DNA from: Bacteroidota bacterium
GTDB taxonomy: Bacteria; Bacteroidota; Rhodothermia; Rhodothermales; UBA10348
Direction: 5' to 3'
NCBI GenBank assembly: GCA_029262775.1
Contig: JAJCYR010000006.1
Location: forward strand, 21,838-85,837
DNA: 64,000 bases
In this document: positions 36,683-46,196 of the stretch, piece by piece
How positions within the stretch are numbered: position 1 is the first letter of the stretch
Layout: every line of letters begins with the position of its first letter
Notes under the pieces: model-generated
Database searches by the model: none
Told to the model about the DNA's origin: nothing
The model's input: only the letters and a program-made list of their open reading frames with translations
Program-made: the position numbers and the translations under genes

Positions 36683-36749
36683 GGGAACGGTACGGGGTCG
36701 TTTGAAAGTGTCGGGGAAACGATCGAAGGCGCGGCAGGATCCGCCCGCA

Positions 36750-37754
36750 TCACGACGGAAGCCAACCATTTTCGCGGTACCAGTCCACTGTCATGCGCAT
36801 GCCGTCGGCGAGCGGCACCTGTGGCCGGAAGCCGAGCTGCCGGAGGGCTTTTTCACTGCTGCACATAGTGGCCGCGTGGAGGATTTCCATGGCCTTTTCC
36901 CGGTTCAGCGGCGGATAGGTCCCAGCCAGGCGTCCTGCCCATTCCGAGAGCACCCCCACGAGCGGTACCGCCGCCCGACTTACGTGCAGGGTCAGCACGC
37001 GACGGCCCAGCGCCTGGCATACCGCGTCGCGGACCTGGTGCCACGAATAGGCCTCCGGACTTCCCAGAAACCAGGTTTTCCCGGTCGATGCTCCGCTCTC
37101 CGCCGCACCGACCATTCCTGCCACGAGGTCGGCTACGTAAATCAGGCTGAGCGCTGGCTCGACGCCGCGTCCCACGATGGGGCAGACGCCTTTCGAAAGT
37201 GTCTGAATGAACGAGAAAATGTCCGTCTCGCGCGGCCCGTACACGGCGGGAGGGCGAACGATGGCGATGGGTAATCGGTCCGCGAAGGCCTCAGCGGCGC
37301 GCTCCATTTCCATTTTACTGCGTCCATACATGGAAACCGGGTGGAGCGGGGCCGTTTCGTCGGGTATGGCCACGTCAGAGCGTCCCACGGCGGCCAGGCT
37401 GCTGGTGAGTACGATCTGCCGAACGTCCGGGCATACTTCAATTGCGGCGCGGAGCAGGTTTTCCGTGCCCTCCACATTCGCCCTGCGAAAGTCTTTCCAC
37501 GAGCGCGAGCGCGTGAGCGCCGCCACATGGAAAACCCGCTCCGCGCCGCCAAGCAGCGTTCGGAGCGCTGCAGCGTCGTTCATGTCTCCTGTTACGAACG
37601 TAACCGGCAGGCCCGCGAGCCACCGGGAGTCACTGCGGACCAGGCACCGGATATCCGTGTAACCGCGCGCCAGAAGGTGTTCGACCAGGTGGCTGCCGAC
37701 AAATCCGGTGCCCCCCGTGACGGCGACCGGGCCCCGGTCAAGCGACGTGCTCAT
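36750..37754 (-). CDS. NAD-dependent epimerase/dehydratase (extended SDR)
   Basis: This 334-residue Rossmann-fold protein has the nucleotide-binding motif VTGGTGFVGSHLVEHL at the N-terminus. The active-site Ser-Tyr-Lys set is VLTSSLAAVG and SMYGRSKMEMER (Tyr and Lys spaced YxxxK), with a PPAVYGPRETDI substrate loop. Such proteins act on nucleotide sugars, steroids or flavonoid-like substrates. The particular substrate is not readable. Its start overlaps the rlmD stop by four bases, and kgd follows 67 bases downstream. Confidence 0.88.
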   Translation of the reverse strand: MSTSLDRGPVAVTGGTGFVGSHLVEHLLARGYTDIRCLVRSDSRWLAGLPVTFVTGDMNDAAALRTLLGGAERVFHVAALTRSRSWKDFRRANVEGTENLLRAAIEVCPDVRQIVLTSSLAAVGRSDVAIPDETAPLHPVSMYGRSKMEMERAAEAFADRLPIAIVRPPAVYGPRETDIFSFIQTLSKGVCPIVGRGVEPALSLIYVADLVAGMVGAAESGASTGKTWFLGSPEAYSWHQVRDAVCQALGRRVLTLHVSRAAVPLVGVLSEWAGRLAGTYPPLNREKAMEILHAATMCSSEKALRQLGFRPQVPLADGMRMTVDWYRENGWLPS

Positions 37755-39166
37755 GTCTTTTTCAGCGTCAATTTTGCGACCGATTCCACATGATGCGTGT
37801 GTGGGAAGAGGTCAACCGCCTGCACGTAGCCCAGATCGTACGTGTCGCGTAGCAGGGCCAGGTCGCGGGCCTGGGAGAGCGGATTGCAACTCACGTAGAT
37901 GAACCGCTCGGGTGCCAGTTCTGCAATCTGAGCCACTACTTTCGAGTGCAGGCCGGCCCGCGGAGGATCGACAATCAGGACATCCGGTTTCCCGTGCCGG
38001 GCGGTGAAGGTGGGATTGAACAGGGCCAGCATGTCACCCGTTTCGAACGTTACGTTTTCGATGCCATTTGCTACCGCATTTCGCCGGGCATTTTCGACCG
38101 CTTCCTCAATGAGTTCGACGCCGATGACATGTTTCACGTGCGGCGCGACATGGATGGATATGGTCCCGGCGCCCGCGTAAAGGTCATAGACCAGGTCGGT
38201 GGGCGAGAAGTGGGCCGCTTCCCGGACCGTTTCGTACAGCACCAGAGCCTGCTTCGTATTGGTCTGGAAGAAGGCATTCGATGCGACCTCAAACGTTGCG
38301 TCTCCAATCCGGTCGTGGATGGTTCCAGTGCCGAAAACCGTGTGCATTTCTTCGCCGAACGCTGTCTGCGCCACACCACTGTTGATGGTGTTCACGAGCG
38401 TGGTGACATCGGGAAATGTCTTCTTCAGAAAAGCAGAAAATTGTGCCATACGCTCCTCGCTCCAGTGATCGGTCACGAGGTTGATCATGAGGTCGTCCGT
38501 GTGGGCGGCTTCGCGGATGACGAGGTGCTTCAGGTATCCCTGCTGCCGGCGGACGTGCCACACTGACCACTCGTGCTCTTTTACGAACGTCCGGATTTCG
38601 TTCACGATGCGGCTGCTCCGCTCCGACTGCAGGTGACACTCCTCCAGATCAATGACCTTGGCAAAATTGCCGGGGGCATGCAGTCCGAGGGCAAACGACG
38701 TATCGTATTGTTCTCCAGAAGAGATTTCCTCCGGTGTCAGCCAGCGCATGGCGCTGAAGCTGAACTCCATTTTATTGCGGTAGTAGTACACGTCGTCGGC
38801 CCCGATGGCAGGCCGTACGTTGACGGAGTCGAATCCGCCCGCATGTTCGAACGCTTCCCGCACCGACTGCGTCTTGGCATCGAGTTGGGCCCTGTAGTCC
38901 ACGTGCTGCCACTTGCATCCACCGCAACTGGACGCATACCGGCACCTGGGCGCGACGCGCATGGGGCTGGGGGTCACGACTTCCAGAATGGCAGCCTCGG
39001 CAAATTTCTTGCGGCGCTTGTAGACACGTACTTTGACGGTATCCCCGGGAACGGCCCCAGGGACGAAAATCACGTAGCCGTCCCGGCGGCACAGGGATTT
39101 GCCCCGGTCGGCAAATTTCTCAATATCCAGCGTCAGTACGGCGCCCTTCCTGATGGCAGATTGCAT
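37751..39166 (-). CDS. rlmD: 23S rRNA (uracil-C5)-methyltransferase, RlmD/RumA type
   Basis: This SAM-dependent enzyme makes 5-methyluridine in 23S rRNA. Its 471 residues include an N-terminal TRAM domain (LDIEKFADRGKSLCRR), a [4Fe-4S] site (CRYASSCGGCKWQHVDY), and a C-terminal methyltransferase domain with DLYAGAGTISIH, VDPPRAG and the catalytic Cys in YVSCNP. The iron-sulfur Cys set supports RlmC/RlmD rather than TrmA. I cannot separate RlmD from RlmC by eye. It follows the barrel-protein gene by 14 bases and overlaps the epimerase gene by four. Confidence 0.92.
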   Translation of the reverse strand: MQSAIRKGAVLTLDIEKFADRGKSLCRRDGYVIFVPGAVPGDTVKVRVYKRRKKFAEAAILEVVTPSPMRVAPRCRYASSCGGCKWQHVDYRAQLDAKTQSVREAFEHAGGFDSVNVRPAIGADDVYYYRNKMEFSFSAMRWLTPEEISSGEQYDTSFALGLHAPGNFAKVIDLEECHLQSERSSRIVNEIRTFVKEHEWSVWHVRRQQGYLKHLVIREAAHTDDLMINLVTDHWSEERMAQFSAFLKKTFPDVTTLVNTINSGVAQTAFGEEMHTVFGTGTIHDRIGDATFEVASNAFFQTNTKQALVLYETVREAAHFSPTDLVYDLYAGAGTISIHVAPHVKHVIGVELIEEAVENARRNAVANGIENVTFETGDMLALFNPTFTARHGKPDVLIVDPPRAGLHSKVVAQIAELAPERFIYVSCNPLSQARDLALLRDTYDLGYVQAVDLFPHTHHVESVAKLTLKKT

Positions 39167-39180
39167 GGGGTTTGGTTGGA

Positions 39181-41637
39181 TTAAAAGGTATGTCCGATAC
39201 CGAACTGAAATACGGGTTCGTTGAAGTTGTCGGGCAGGAATTCGCCCTGGCGTCGGGGATCGTGAACTTTATAGGCCGTGTCGAGCCGGACAATGAGGAA
39301 GTCCCAGGCAAGTCGTAGACCGAAGCCGGCGCCAACGCCCACCTCACCTGCGAACGTGCGTAGCCGGAACTGACCGTCACTGGCACCTGGATTACGCGGA
39401 CCCGTCCAGACATTTCCCGCGTCTGCGAAGAGTGCTACAATCCAGCGCGCTTCCATGAAGTTCTGGAGCGCAGTCAGCCTCAATTCGGCGCTTCCCTCCA
39501 GCTTGATTTCGCCACCCAGAATATTGGTACCCTCCGTCGAGAGGGAATCTCCTTCCGTCTCGAACGTGGCTGCACCCGGTCCGAGTTCGCGGAGCCCCCA
39601 CGCGCGGACGCTGCTGGCACCTCCAGCGTAGAAGCGCCGGTCGAAGGGAATGATGTTGGCGCGGCCCACGGGGTGGGCCGCGCCAACATTTGCCCGCAGG
39701 GCCAGAATGCTGCGCCGTCCGACAGGGCGGTAGGAGCGGATATCGGTGGACGTGCGTACGTACTGCCGGTAGATGAGTCGGGCTTCGGATCCACCACCAA
39801 ACAGGCCGAGACCCGGAAGCGAGCCCTCCAGTTCAGACGGTGTGAACACGAATCGGTCCAGCAGATACCCCATGTTGCCGCCAATCTCGATGGACGCTTC
39901 TCGGGAGTGTCCGGGTGTGCGCCGGAACGGGTCCGTCGTCATGGACCGGATGGTGTAGCGCAGCGCGTTGTTGAATTGGGGGCGGGTGTAGTCCTCAATG
40001 ATCTGGGCACGCTGAACCTGGTCATCGACCGCATTCAAAATGTCGGTCAGGAAGATGTCGTTGAACCCGTTGAGGGTATCCGGATTGGAAAGCGTGATGT
40101 CGAGAAGGTCGACGAACGACGTCAGCGACTCGGTATGGCGCAGTTCGAACCGGTACGATGCCCCGCCACGCCCGCGCAGAATGAGGCGCAGGGCGTCGCG
40201 CCGCGCCGCCAGAAAGGTGATGCTGAATTGGCTGCGGGCGTCATAGAGCGAGGAGAGCCGGTCAAAGCGGCCCATGGGAAAGGTCAAATAGGGCCAGGAC
40301 AGGGACGTGTTGACTTCCCACTGGGCAGATGTAAAGCCGCCGAGTCCTGCCAAATCGGCCGAAATGCTTCCTGTTGCGCGCACCCGGAAAGCTTCGCCGC
40401 CTCCGAACAGGTTCAGATTGGAATAGGTCACGCCAAGTCCGGCACCGAGTTCATTGTCCGAGTCGGCGAGTGCGCCACTTCGCTGCAACATGAACGTCTC
40501 GAACCGTATCTGGTGGCGGACCCGCGGACGCAAGGTGTAAAAATGTACACGTCGGGGCATTCCCGTCGTTACGGTCGTGTCTGGCGTCGATTCCAACAGG
40601 TCGGTGAACGAAAATACACCCGTGGCATCGAGACGTCTTTTTGTCGCAATCAGCCGACTTTGATCGAACACATCGCCCGGGCGAAACTGCAGGGTTCGTT
40701 CCAGGAGGCTGAATTTCAGGCGGGGTTCGTCCGAGAACGAGGCTCGCAGCATTCCACCTCCGGTCTCGGGGTTGGTCGACGGAAGAAAGGTCGAATCGGC
40801 CCGTTCGGAAGCCGTCGGATCCGGTCCTTCCACGGTCATGAACACGTCGCCGAACAGAAAGCGCTCACCGAGGTCGACAGCAAACGTGACGTCGAAGGAG
40901 TCGGGCTGTATGGGGTACACCACGGCATGGATGCCTCCGCGCGTGGCATTGGCAAATCCGTGATTACGGAGGAAGCCCAGTAACCGGCGCCCCTCTTCCA
41001 GCAAAAGCGGCTCGGAATAGCGTTCTCCATCGGGTTGCAACTGCAGATGAGAAACCGATGAGGGGCCCAGTCTCGCCCGGAAGAGGGATTCTTCGAGCAT
41101 CTGCTTCCGCTCGTTCGTAGTCAGGCTGTCCAGCCCCTCGTAAGCCACATTCCGGAGGAAGGTCGCCTCTCCCGCCTCAATGTTGAAGGTCACCTGTACC
41201 CGATTCAGGTCCGATGGCGGCGTCACGTCGAAGGAGACGGTGGCGTCACGGTATCCTTCCCGGAGATAAAAAAGTCGGAGTTGCTCCACGTCTGCTGCCA
41301 CTGCCGTGGAGTCAAGAAAAGCCGGGGGCTCTCCCGTGGCCATGAACACGCGCCCTACGGATCCTCCGTTCAGTGTTTCCGCACCAAACTGGTAAATCCA
41401 GCGCCACCACGTGGCACCGGGAATATTCAGAATACGCCGGTTGGTACTCGTTCGTACATATAGTTCGAGCTGTTCGCGGGAGAATACGGGGTTGCCGGCA
41501 ATGCGCACAACCGTGATGAGAGGACGTTCACTCTCAGATATTTTCTGGGCGTGCACACGCGGGGCGGTGGCAAACAGGCACAGTACCACAAAAAAGAGGT
41601 ATGATGACCGGGCCCCGCAGCGGTGCATGACAAGCAT
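39181..41637 (-). CDS. BamA/TamA-family outer-membrane protein with POTRA domains
   Basis: The protein has about 818 residues from the ATG at 41637 (41628 is also possible). It starts with a signal peptide ending near RVHAQK, followed by several POTRA-like repeats (VRIAGNPVFSREQLELYVRTSTN; then AFLRNV-type and FEGL-like turns), and a 16-strand-type barrel with aromatic/Gly patterns. It ends in GIGHTF, the C-terminal Phe that barrel-insertion machinery recognises. It could be the BamA itself or a TamA-like paralogue. No other Bam genes adjoin. The frame continues 70 codons upstream into the DUF2795-like gene, without a signal peptide there. Confidence 0.88.
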   Translation of the reverse strand: MLVMHRCGARSSYLFFVVLCLFATAPRVHAQKISESERPLITVVRIAGNPVFSREQLELYVRTSTNRRILNIPGATWWRWIYQFGAETLNGGSVGRVFMATGEPPAFLDSTAVAADVEQLRLFYLREGYRDATVSFDVTPPSDLNRVQVTFNIEAGEATFLRNVAYEGLDSLTTNERKQMLEESLFRARLGPSSVSHLQLQPDGERYSEPLLLEEGRRLLGFLRNHGFANATRGGIHAVVYPIQPDSFDVTFAVDLGERFLFGDVFMTVEGPDPTASERADSTFLPSTNPETGGGMLRASFSDEPRLKFSLLERTLQFRPGDVFDQSRLIATKRRLDATGVFSFTDLLESTPDTTVTTGMPRRVHFYTLRPRVRHQIRFETFMLQRSGALADSDNELGAGLGVTYSNLNLFGGGEAFRVRATGSISADLAGLGGFTSAQWEVNTSLSWPYLTFPMGRFDRLSSLYDARSQFSITFLAARRDALRLILRGRGGASYRFELRHTESLTSFVDLLDITLSNPDTLNGFNDIFLTDILNAVDDQVQRAQIIEDYTRPQFNNALRYTIRSMTTDPFRRTPGHSREASIEIGGNMGYLLDRFVFTPSELEGSLPGLGLFGGGSEARLIYRQYVRTSTDIRSYRPVGRRSILALRANVGAAHPVGRANIIPFDRRFYAGGASSVRAWGLRELGPGAATFETEGDSLSTEGTNILGGEIKLEGSAELRLTALQNFMEARWIVALFADAGNVWTGPRNPGASDGQFRLRTFAGEVGVGAGFGLRLAWDFLIVRLDTAYKVHDPRRQGEFLPDNFNEPVFQFGIGHTF

Positions 41638-41672
41638 GACAAGCGCGTCGCGTCCGACACGCGTCGCGATTC

Positions 41673-41891
41673 CTATTCGTCTTCGAAAAAGAAGTCCTCG
41701 TCCTGCGTCGGGAAATCCGGCCACACCTCCTCTATGCTTTCGTAGGGCTCGCCATCGTCTTCCATGACTTCCAGGTTTTCGACCACTTCCAGCGGTGCAC
41801 CTGTCCGCTCTGCATAGTCGATCAACTCCTCCCGAGTGGCGGGCCATGGTGCGTCCTCAAGATGCGAGGCTAATTCCAGCGTCCAATACAT
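41673..41891 (-). CDS. small acidic DUF2795-like protein
   Basis: The 72 residues start MYWTLELASHLEDAPWPATREELIDYAERTGAP, resembling the DUF2795 helical domain common in Bacteroidota, followed by a very acidic tail (EDDGEPYESIEEVWPDFP, then DEDFFFEDE). It is soluble and has no signal peptide. It precedes the barrel protein by 35 bases on the same strand. The family has no established function. Confidence 0.85.
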   Translation of the reverse strand: MYWTLELASHLEDAPWPATREELIDYAERTGAPLEVVENLEVMEDDGEPYESIEEVWPDFPTQDEDFFFEDE

Positions 41892-41963
41892 GTAATGCAG
41901 ACGAACAGTTCACAGTGACATTTCCACGGACAATAGGCCGCGGCGCAGACAAAAGCAAGGCGA

Positions 41964-42929
41964 CTAATCGAACATCAGTGTCGTGCTCTCGGCCAGCTTC
42001 ACCAGACGTTCGTACTCATCGGGTGTCATGCTTGGTGCAAAGAAATAGATGGGATTCAGTGACCGGCCCTCCAGGTCCTGCACTTCGTAGTGCAAATGGG
42101 GCGCATTGGCCAATCCGGTGTCACCGCTGAATCCGATTACATCTCCGCGGCCAATAGATATGCCGGGCCGGATTTCACGAGGCACGCGCGAAAGGTGGCC
42201 GTAGACCGTTGTCAGGCCGGCCGTTTCATGCCGTATTTTCACAAATCGTCCGTACCCGGCCGACGTCCCGACCCGAACAATGACGCCGTCACCCGTGGCA
42301 TGCACAGGCGTTCCACGGGGGGCATTGAAATCGAGACCCCCGTGTAGGCGTTTGACCTTGAGCACTGGGTGCGTCCGCATGCCGAAGCCGGATGTGATGG
42401 GGCCATTGACAGGGAGAATGGCTGGCATTTCGGCCAGCCGTTTGTCGTACTCGGAGGCCAGTGTGGAAAGTTCGCGATAGCTTTCGTTCTGCAGGGACAA
42501 CTGTCGCTCCACCTGGTCCAGACGACTGGCGGTTGAAACCAGCAGACGTCGTGTCTCCGAACGGAATCCACCAAACTCCGGATAGGCTTCTGTACCACCC
42601 GTTCCGACCTGGAGCACATCGCTCGACATGACGTCTACGGCAAACAGCGTTCGGTAGAGCTCGGCGTCATGCTCCTTCAGCTCGGACAGATCACCTACCA
42701 GCAGATCAAGCCGGGAGTCCACATCCGCGAGTTGGGTGCGCAATACCTCATTTTCGTTTTCGAGTGCCAGTTCCTCGGGCGTGGAAGCCACCTGGTCCAG
42801 AGCAAACAGCGATGCCATCCCGATGACGAGCCCAGCCAACACGACGCGCACGACATATCGGCTATGGCTCAATTCAACGGGCACGTAGGTACACGTTTCG
42901 GAATCATACCGAAATAAGGGTGAACTCAT
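41964..42929 (-). CDS. M23-family metallopeptidase (peptidoglycan endopeptidase-like)
   Basis: The 321 residues comprise a short cytoplasmic N-terminus, one membrane anchor (about 26-46), a periplasmic coiled coil (about 53-165), and a C-terminal M23/LytM domain. The zinc-binding residues are present in HGGLDF and HLHYEV, with GFGMRTHPV and GDVIGFSGDTG in between. An intact active site argues for real hydrolase activity rather than the degenerate EnvC/NlpD activator type. It probably trims cell-wall crosslinks. It is preceded by a 139-base intergenic stretch with no other feature I can support. Confidence 0.92.
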   Translation of the reverse strand: MSSPLFRYDSETCTYVPVELSHSRYVVRVVLAGLVIGMASLFALDQVASTPEELALENENEVLRTQLADVDSRLDLLVGDLSELKEHDAELYRTLFAVDVMSSDVLQVGTGGTEAYPEFGGFRSETRRLLVSTASRLDQVERQLSLQNESYRELSTLASEYDKRLAEMPAILPVNGPITSGFGMRTHPVLKVKRLHGGLDFNAPRGTPVHATGDGVIVRVGTSAGYGRFVKIRHETAGLTTVYGHLSRVPREIRPGISIGRGDVIGFSGDTGLANAPHLHYEVQDLEGRSLNPIYFFAPSMTPDEYERLVKLAESTTLMFD

Positions 42930-43068
42930 GCAGCTGTGCTATGGGTGTTGGGGGGGGTGAATTTGGAATGGTACTACTCGTTGGGCACTGCATCACATTG
43001 TACACTACCTGTCAGGGTACTGCACACCACGGCCGGGAAATATACGATCTCACCGAACGTCACGCCAG

Positions 43069-43464
43069 TCACGGCCCAATATATGCCACGGCTTCTATTT
43101 CCACGAGCAGGCCGGGGTCAATCAAGGCCGCGACCTCTACCATCGTCGCAGCCGGACGAATGTCTCCGAAAACGCGGCCGTGCTCGCGCCCAATCGCTTC
43201 CCACTGTCCGATATCGACCACAAACATCCGTGTCCGGACAACCTGTTCGAGCACGGCACCGGCATCGGCCAGCGCCCGTTCAATCGTTCCAAGGATAGCG
43301 CGGGTCTGGGCCGCCGCATCTCCAGGAAACAACACGTTGCCCTCCTCATCGACGGCGGTCGTACCGGCCACATGGATCCAGTCACCCGCCCGGACAGCGC
43401 GGCAGTAGCCTACGACCGCCTCCCAGGGACGGCCCGATGAAAACCGTGTAATGGAGGATCTCAT
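43069..43464 (-). CDS. RidA-family protein (YjgF/UK114)
   Basis: This 131-residue single-domain protein likely deaminates reactive enamine/imine intermediates. It contains the family core VAGTTAVDEEGNVLFPGD, the AQTRAILGTIERALADAG helix, and the RTRMFVVDI strand with the conserved Arg, then the C-terminal VEIEAVAYIG. Its start overlaps the stop of the SpoIIE-type phosphatase gene by four bases. This coupling has no obvious functional explanation. Confidence 0.9.
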   Translation of the reverse strand: MRSSITRFSSGRPWEAVVGYCRAVRAGDWIHVAGTTAVDEEGNVLFPGDAAAQTRAILGTIERALADAGAVLEQVVRTRMFVVDIGQWEAIGREHGRVFGDIRPAATMVEVAALIDPGLLVEIEAVAYIGP

Positions 43465-44546
43465 GCCGTTTTCCTCAAGATCACGAGAGACAGGTCGTCG
43501 CTCGGGCGCGCTGCTCCCATGAAATCGTGCACGGCTCGCAGAATACGCTCGCCGACATCGTGTGCCGACAGTCCGTGTACGCGATGGATCCGTTCGAGAA
43601 AGCGCTCATCCCCGAAGAAATCTCCCAGTTCATTGCGCGCCTCGGTTACGCCATCGGAGCAGACCACGAGCAGATCGTCCACACGGAGCGTGACACGGGT
43701 CGATGCGAAGCTGGCGCTGGGCAGCAGACCTACGGCCGGTCCGCCCTTGCCGAGGGACGTGTATCCATCCTGGTGGACGTGAATGGGTGGCAGGTGACCG
43801 GCATTCACCGCATGGACATCGGAGCCGCCCGATGCCACGTCGAGTACGACCATGGAGGCGAACTTGCTCGGAAGTCCATCCCGGCACACCACCCGGTTGA
43901 GGGTGTCCATGAGCCGACCGGGATCGTCCGTGTCTGGCAGAAGGGCGCGGAGCGTGGCTTGCAGCCGGGCGGCCATGAGGGCGGCGGGCAGGCCTTTACC
44001 GGCAACGTCGCCGAGCGCCAGGGTCAACCGGTCGGGACCGTGCATCATGTGGTCAATCAGATCACCGCCCACGTCATTGGCCGGCGTCGTGTACATCCAG
44101 ACGTCCCATCCCGGGAGCTCGGGGAGGCGCGAAGGCATGAGGGCCAGTTGCACGGCTCGTCCGGCTTCCAACTCGTCGCGCGCCAGGAGCTTGTCCTTGA
44201 GTTCGAGGCCAAGGACGAAGAGCACGAGGGCAAAGCCCGAGACGGTCTGGAGCGCATTGTCCGGAAGTCCAATCCACATCAGATATATGGAAAAGAGCAG
44301 AAACGCGCGTCTCAGTGGCGTGAGCTTCAGGAACAGCCCACGAAACAGGTATCCGGTCGAGTAGACGCCGCGCTTGAACCGGTTCATGGCGGCCAGTTCA
44401 CGCCGCTCCTCGGAATCAAGATAGAAATCCCACGTTTCCTTGAGGTCGCGCCGGATGGTGGTGGGAAGCTCGCCCGAATTGAACTCATCGACCATTTGTC
44501 GAGTGAAATCGGAGGCAGAGTCGAAATGTTTCGAATAGCGGCGCAT
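43461..44546 (-). CDS. SpoIIE/RsbU-type serine/threonine phosphatase with membrane hairpin
   Basis: The 361 residues start at the ATG at 44546. The N-terminus is a soluble helical region of about 80 residues. Two membrane segments follow (about 85-125: AFLLFSIYLMWIGL, then ALVLFVLGLEL), and then a PP2C-like SpoIIE domain with metal-binding motifs ANDVGGDLIDH and LGDVAGKGLPAALMAAR, and DDLLVVCSDGVTEA near the end. Such enzymes dephosphorylate anti-anti-sigma (STAS) partners in stress signalling. No partner kinase or STAS gene is adjacent. The frame extends 30 codons upstream, with Cys-rich shadow sequence. Confidence 0.87.
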   Translation of the reverse strand: MRRYSKHFDSASDFTRQMVDEFNSGELPTTIRRDLKETWDFYLDSEERRELAAMNRFKRGVYSTGYLFRGLFLKLTPLRRAFLLFSIYLMWIGLPDNALQTVSGFALVLFVLGLELKDKLLARDELEAGRAVQLALMPSRLPELPGWDVWMYTTPANDVGGDLIDHMMHGPDRLTLALGDVAGKGLPAALMAARLQATLRALLPDTDDPGRLMDTLNRVVCRDGLPSKFASMVVLDVASGGSDVHAVNAGHLPPIHVHQDGYTSLGKGGPAVGLLPSASFASTRVTLRVDDLLVVCSDGVTEARNELGDFFGDERFLERIHRVHGLSAHDVGERILRAVHDFMGAARPSDDLSLVILRKTA

Positions 44547-44663
44547 GGGTTGGAGGGGCGCGTGAAGACGCGCTTGTACGACTGAACACTGGTTTGGGTG
44601 CGTGCATGCTGCACAACATGTACATTGGACGACCATTTTTGATGTGCCACCAGCTGTATCCCC

Positions 44664-46094
44664 ATGGATTGGATTGTATTGCTACCACCCGTCGTGGCCA
44701 TTGTATTGGCCCTGTGGTCGCGCGAGGTGTACCTCTCGCTGCTCACCGGCTTATGGCTCGGAACGACCATTCTGGTGGGCGGGAACCCGATTCTGGGTCT
44801 GCAGGAGCTCATGAGCCAACTGGTAACCGTGTTCACCGACCGCAGCAACACGAGCATCCTGCTCTTCAGCATGCTGGTGGGCGGGCTGATTGCGCTGGTG
44901 CAGGCGTCCGGCGGCGTCGCCGGGTTTATTGCATGGGCGCAAAAGCGGGGATGGGGTCAGACCCGTCGCGGAGCGGAGCTCCTGGCCTGGTCGACGGGCA
45001 TGGTGATTTTCGTGGAATCGAGTATCACGTGTCTGGCCGTGGGCGCCATCAACCGGCCCCTGTTCGACCGGCTCCGGATACCGCGCGAGAAGCTGGCCTG
45101 GTATGCCGATGTGACGAGCGCCTCGGTCTGCATGACCATTCCACTGAACGGTTGGGGTGCCTATGTGCTGGGCCTGTTGGCTGCCCAGGGGCTGGCAGCG
45201 GGCAGCGTGGGACTGCTCGCTGAATCGCTGTTGTTCAATTTCTATGCGCTCCTCTCGATTGCCTTCGGGCTGTTCACCGCCCTTTCGGGCTGGGGCTTCG
45301 GAGCCATGAAGAAGGCGGAGATCCGGGCCGAAACGACGGGCGCGTTGCTCCGCGAAGGCGCCGTTCCGCTCGTGGCGGACGAAGTGGTCGGGCTCGTTCC
45401 GCTCGTGAACGCACCGGAACGGGCACGCAACCTGCTCATTCCCATCGGGGTCATGATCGGCATGATCGTGTTCGGTCTGTACGTGACGGGAGATGGCCAG
45501 ATCATGCAGGGGAGCGGCTCCACTTCCGCGCTCTGGGCGGTAGCCGCGTCGGTAGCCGTGGGAATGATCCTGTTCGCGCTGCCCGGCTCGGCCCGCGACG
45601 GGGGCGTACTCATGAAGCCGGTCGACTCCATGGCATTGGTGCTCAAGGGCTCGGGCGGTATGGTGGGCATGGTTTTTCTGGTTGCCCTCGCTTTTGCGCT
45701 CGGGCAGGTCAGCCGGGCACTTGAAATGGGCCCGTACGTGGTGGGACTGCTGGGCGATGGGTGGCCCGTGTGGTGGATTCCAGCCCTCGTATTTCTGATC
45801 GGATGCTTCGTGTCATTCACGCTCGGGTCGTCCTGGACGGGTTTTGCCATCCTGATTCCCATTGCGCTGCCGCTGGCCGAGGGGCTGGGTATCCACCTCC
45901 CGCTCATGTTGGGTGCGGTGCTGGCTGGTGGCATATTCGGGGACCACGCGTCGCCCCTTTCCGACACGTCTCTCATCTCCTCCATGGCCGCGGCGAGTGA
46001 TCACGTGGACCATATCAATACGCAGATGCCCTACGCGGCCGGTATGGCGGCTCTGAGCTTCCTGGGCTTCCTGCTGGCTGGATGGATGGGTTGA
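44664..46094 (+). CDS. NhaC-family Na+/H+ antiporter-like transporter
   Basis: The 476 residues form about eleven membrane segments. The sequence has the NhaC/ArsB-superfamily features: DWIVLLPPVVAIVLALWSREV at the N-terminus, GWGAYVLGLLAAQ in the centre and GSSWTGFAILIPIALP, GDHASPLSDTSLISSMAA near the C-terminus, where the HASPLSDT stretch is characteristic of the family. Exchange of sodium for protons or of organic acids is likely. The gene is divergent from the phosphatase operon, and no regulator is adjacent. Confidence 0.9.
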   Translation: MDWIVLLPPVVAIVLALWSREVYLSLLTGLWLGTTILVGGNPILGLQELMSQLVTVFTDRSNTSILLFSMLVGGLIALVQASGGVAGFIAWAQKRGWGQTRRGAELLAWSTGMVIFVESSITCLAVGAINRPLFDRLRIPREKLAWYADVTSASVCMTIPLNGWGAYVLGLLAAQGLAAGSVGLLAESLLFNFYALLSIAFGLFTALSGWGFGAMKKAEIRAETTGALLREGAVPLVADEVVGLVPLVNAPERARNLLIPIGVMIGMIVFGLYVTGDGQIMQGSGSTSALWAVAASVAVGMILFALPGSARDGGVLMKPVDSMALVLKGSGGMVGMVFLVALAFALGQVSRALEMGPYVVGLLGDGWPVWWIPALVFLIGCFVSFTLGSSWTGFAILIPIALPLAEGLGIHLPLMLGAVLAGGIFGDHASPLSDTSLISSMAAASDHVDHINTQMPYAAGMAALSFLGFLLAGWMG

Positions 46095-46196
46095 CGGCGT
46101 CCGGACGCGCGGCGCTGAATGGCCTGAACTCTGCCGCATTCCAAGCGTAACAGGCAAGGTTAACGGCGTTCATCACCAGTTGAGCGGAGAAAGGCC

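Noticed and set aside
34430..36868. 812-codon open frame antisense to kgd
   Set aside because: Long because kgd codon bias leaves few stops on the opposite strand. The protein is His/Arg/Gly-rich without any domain.
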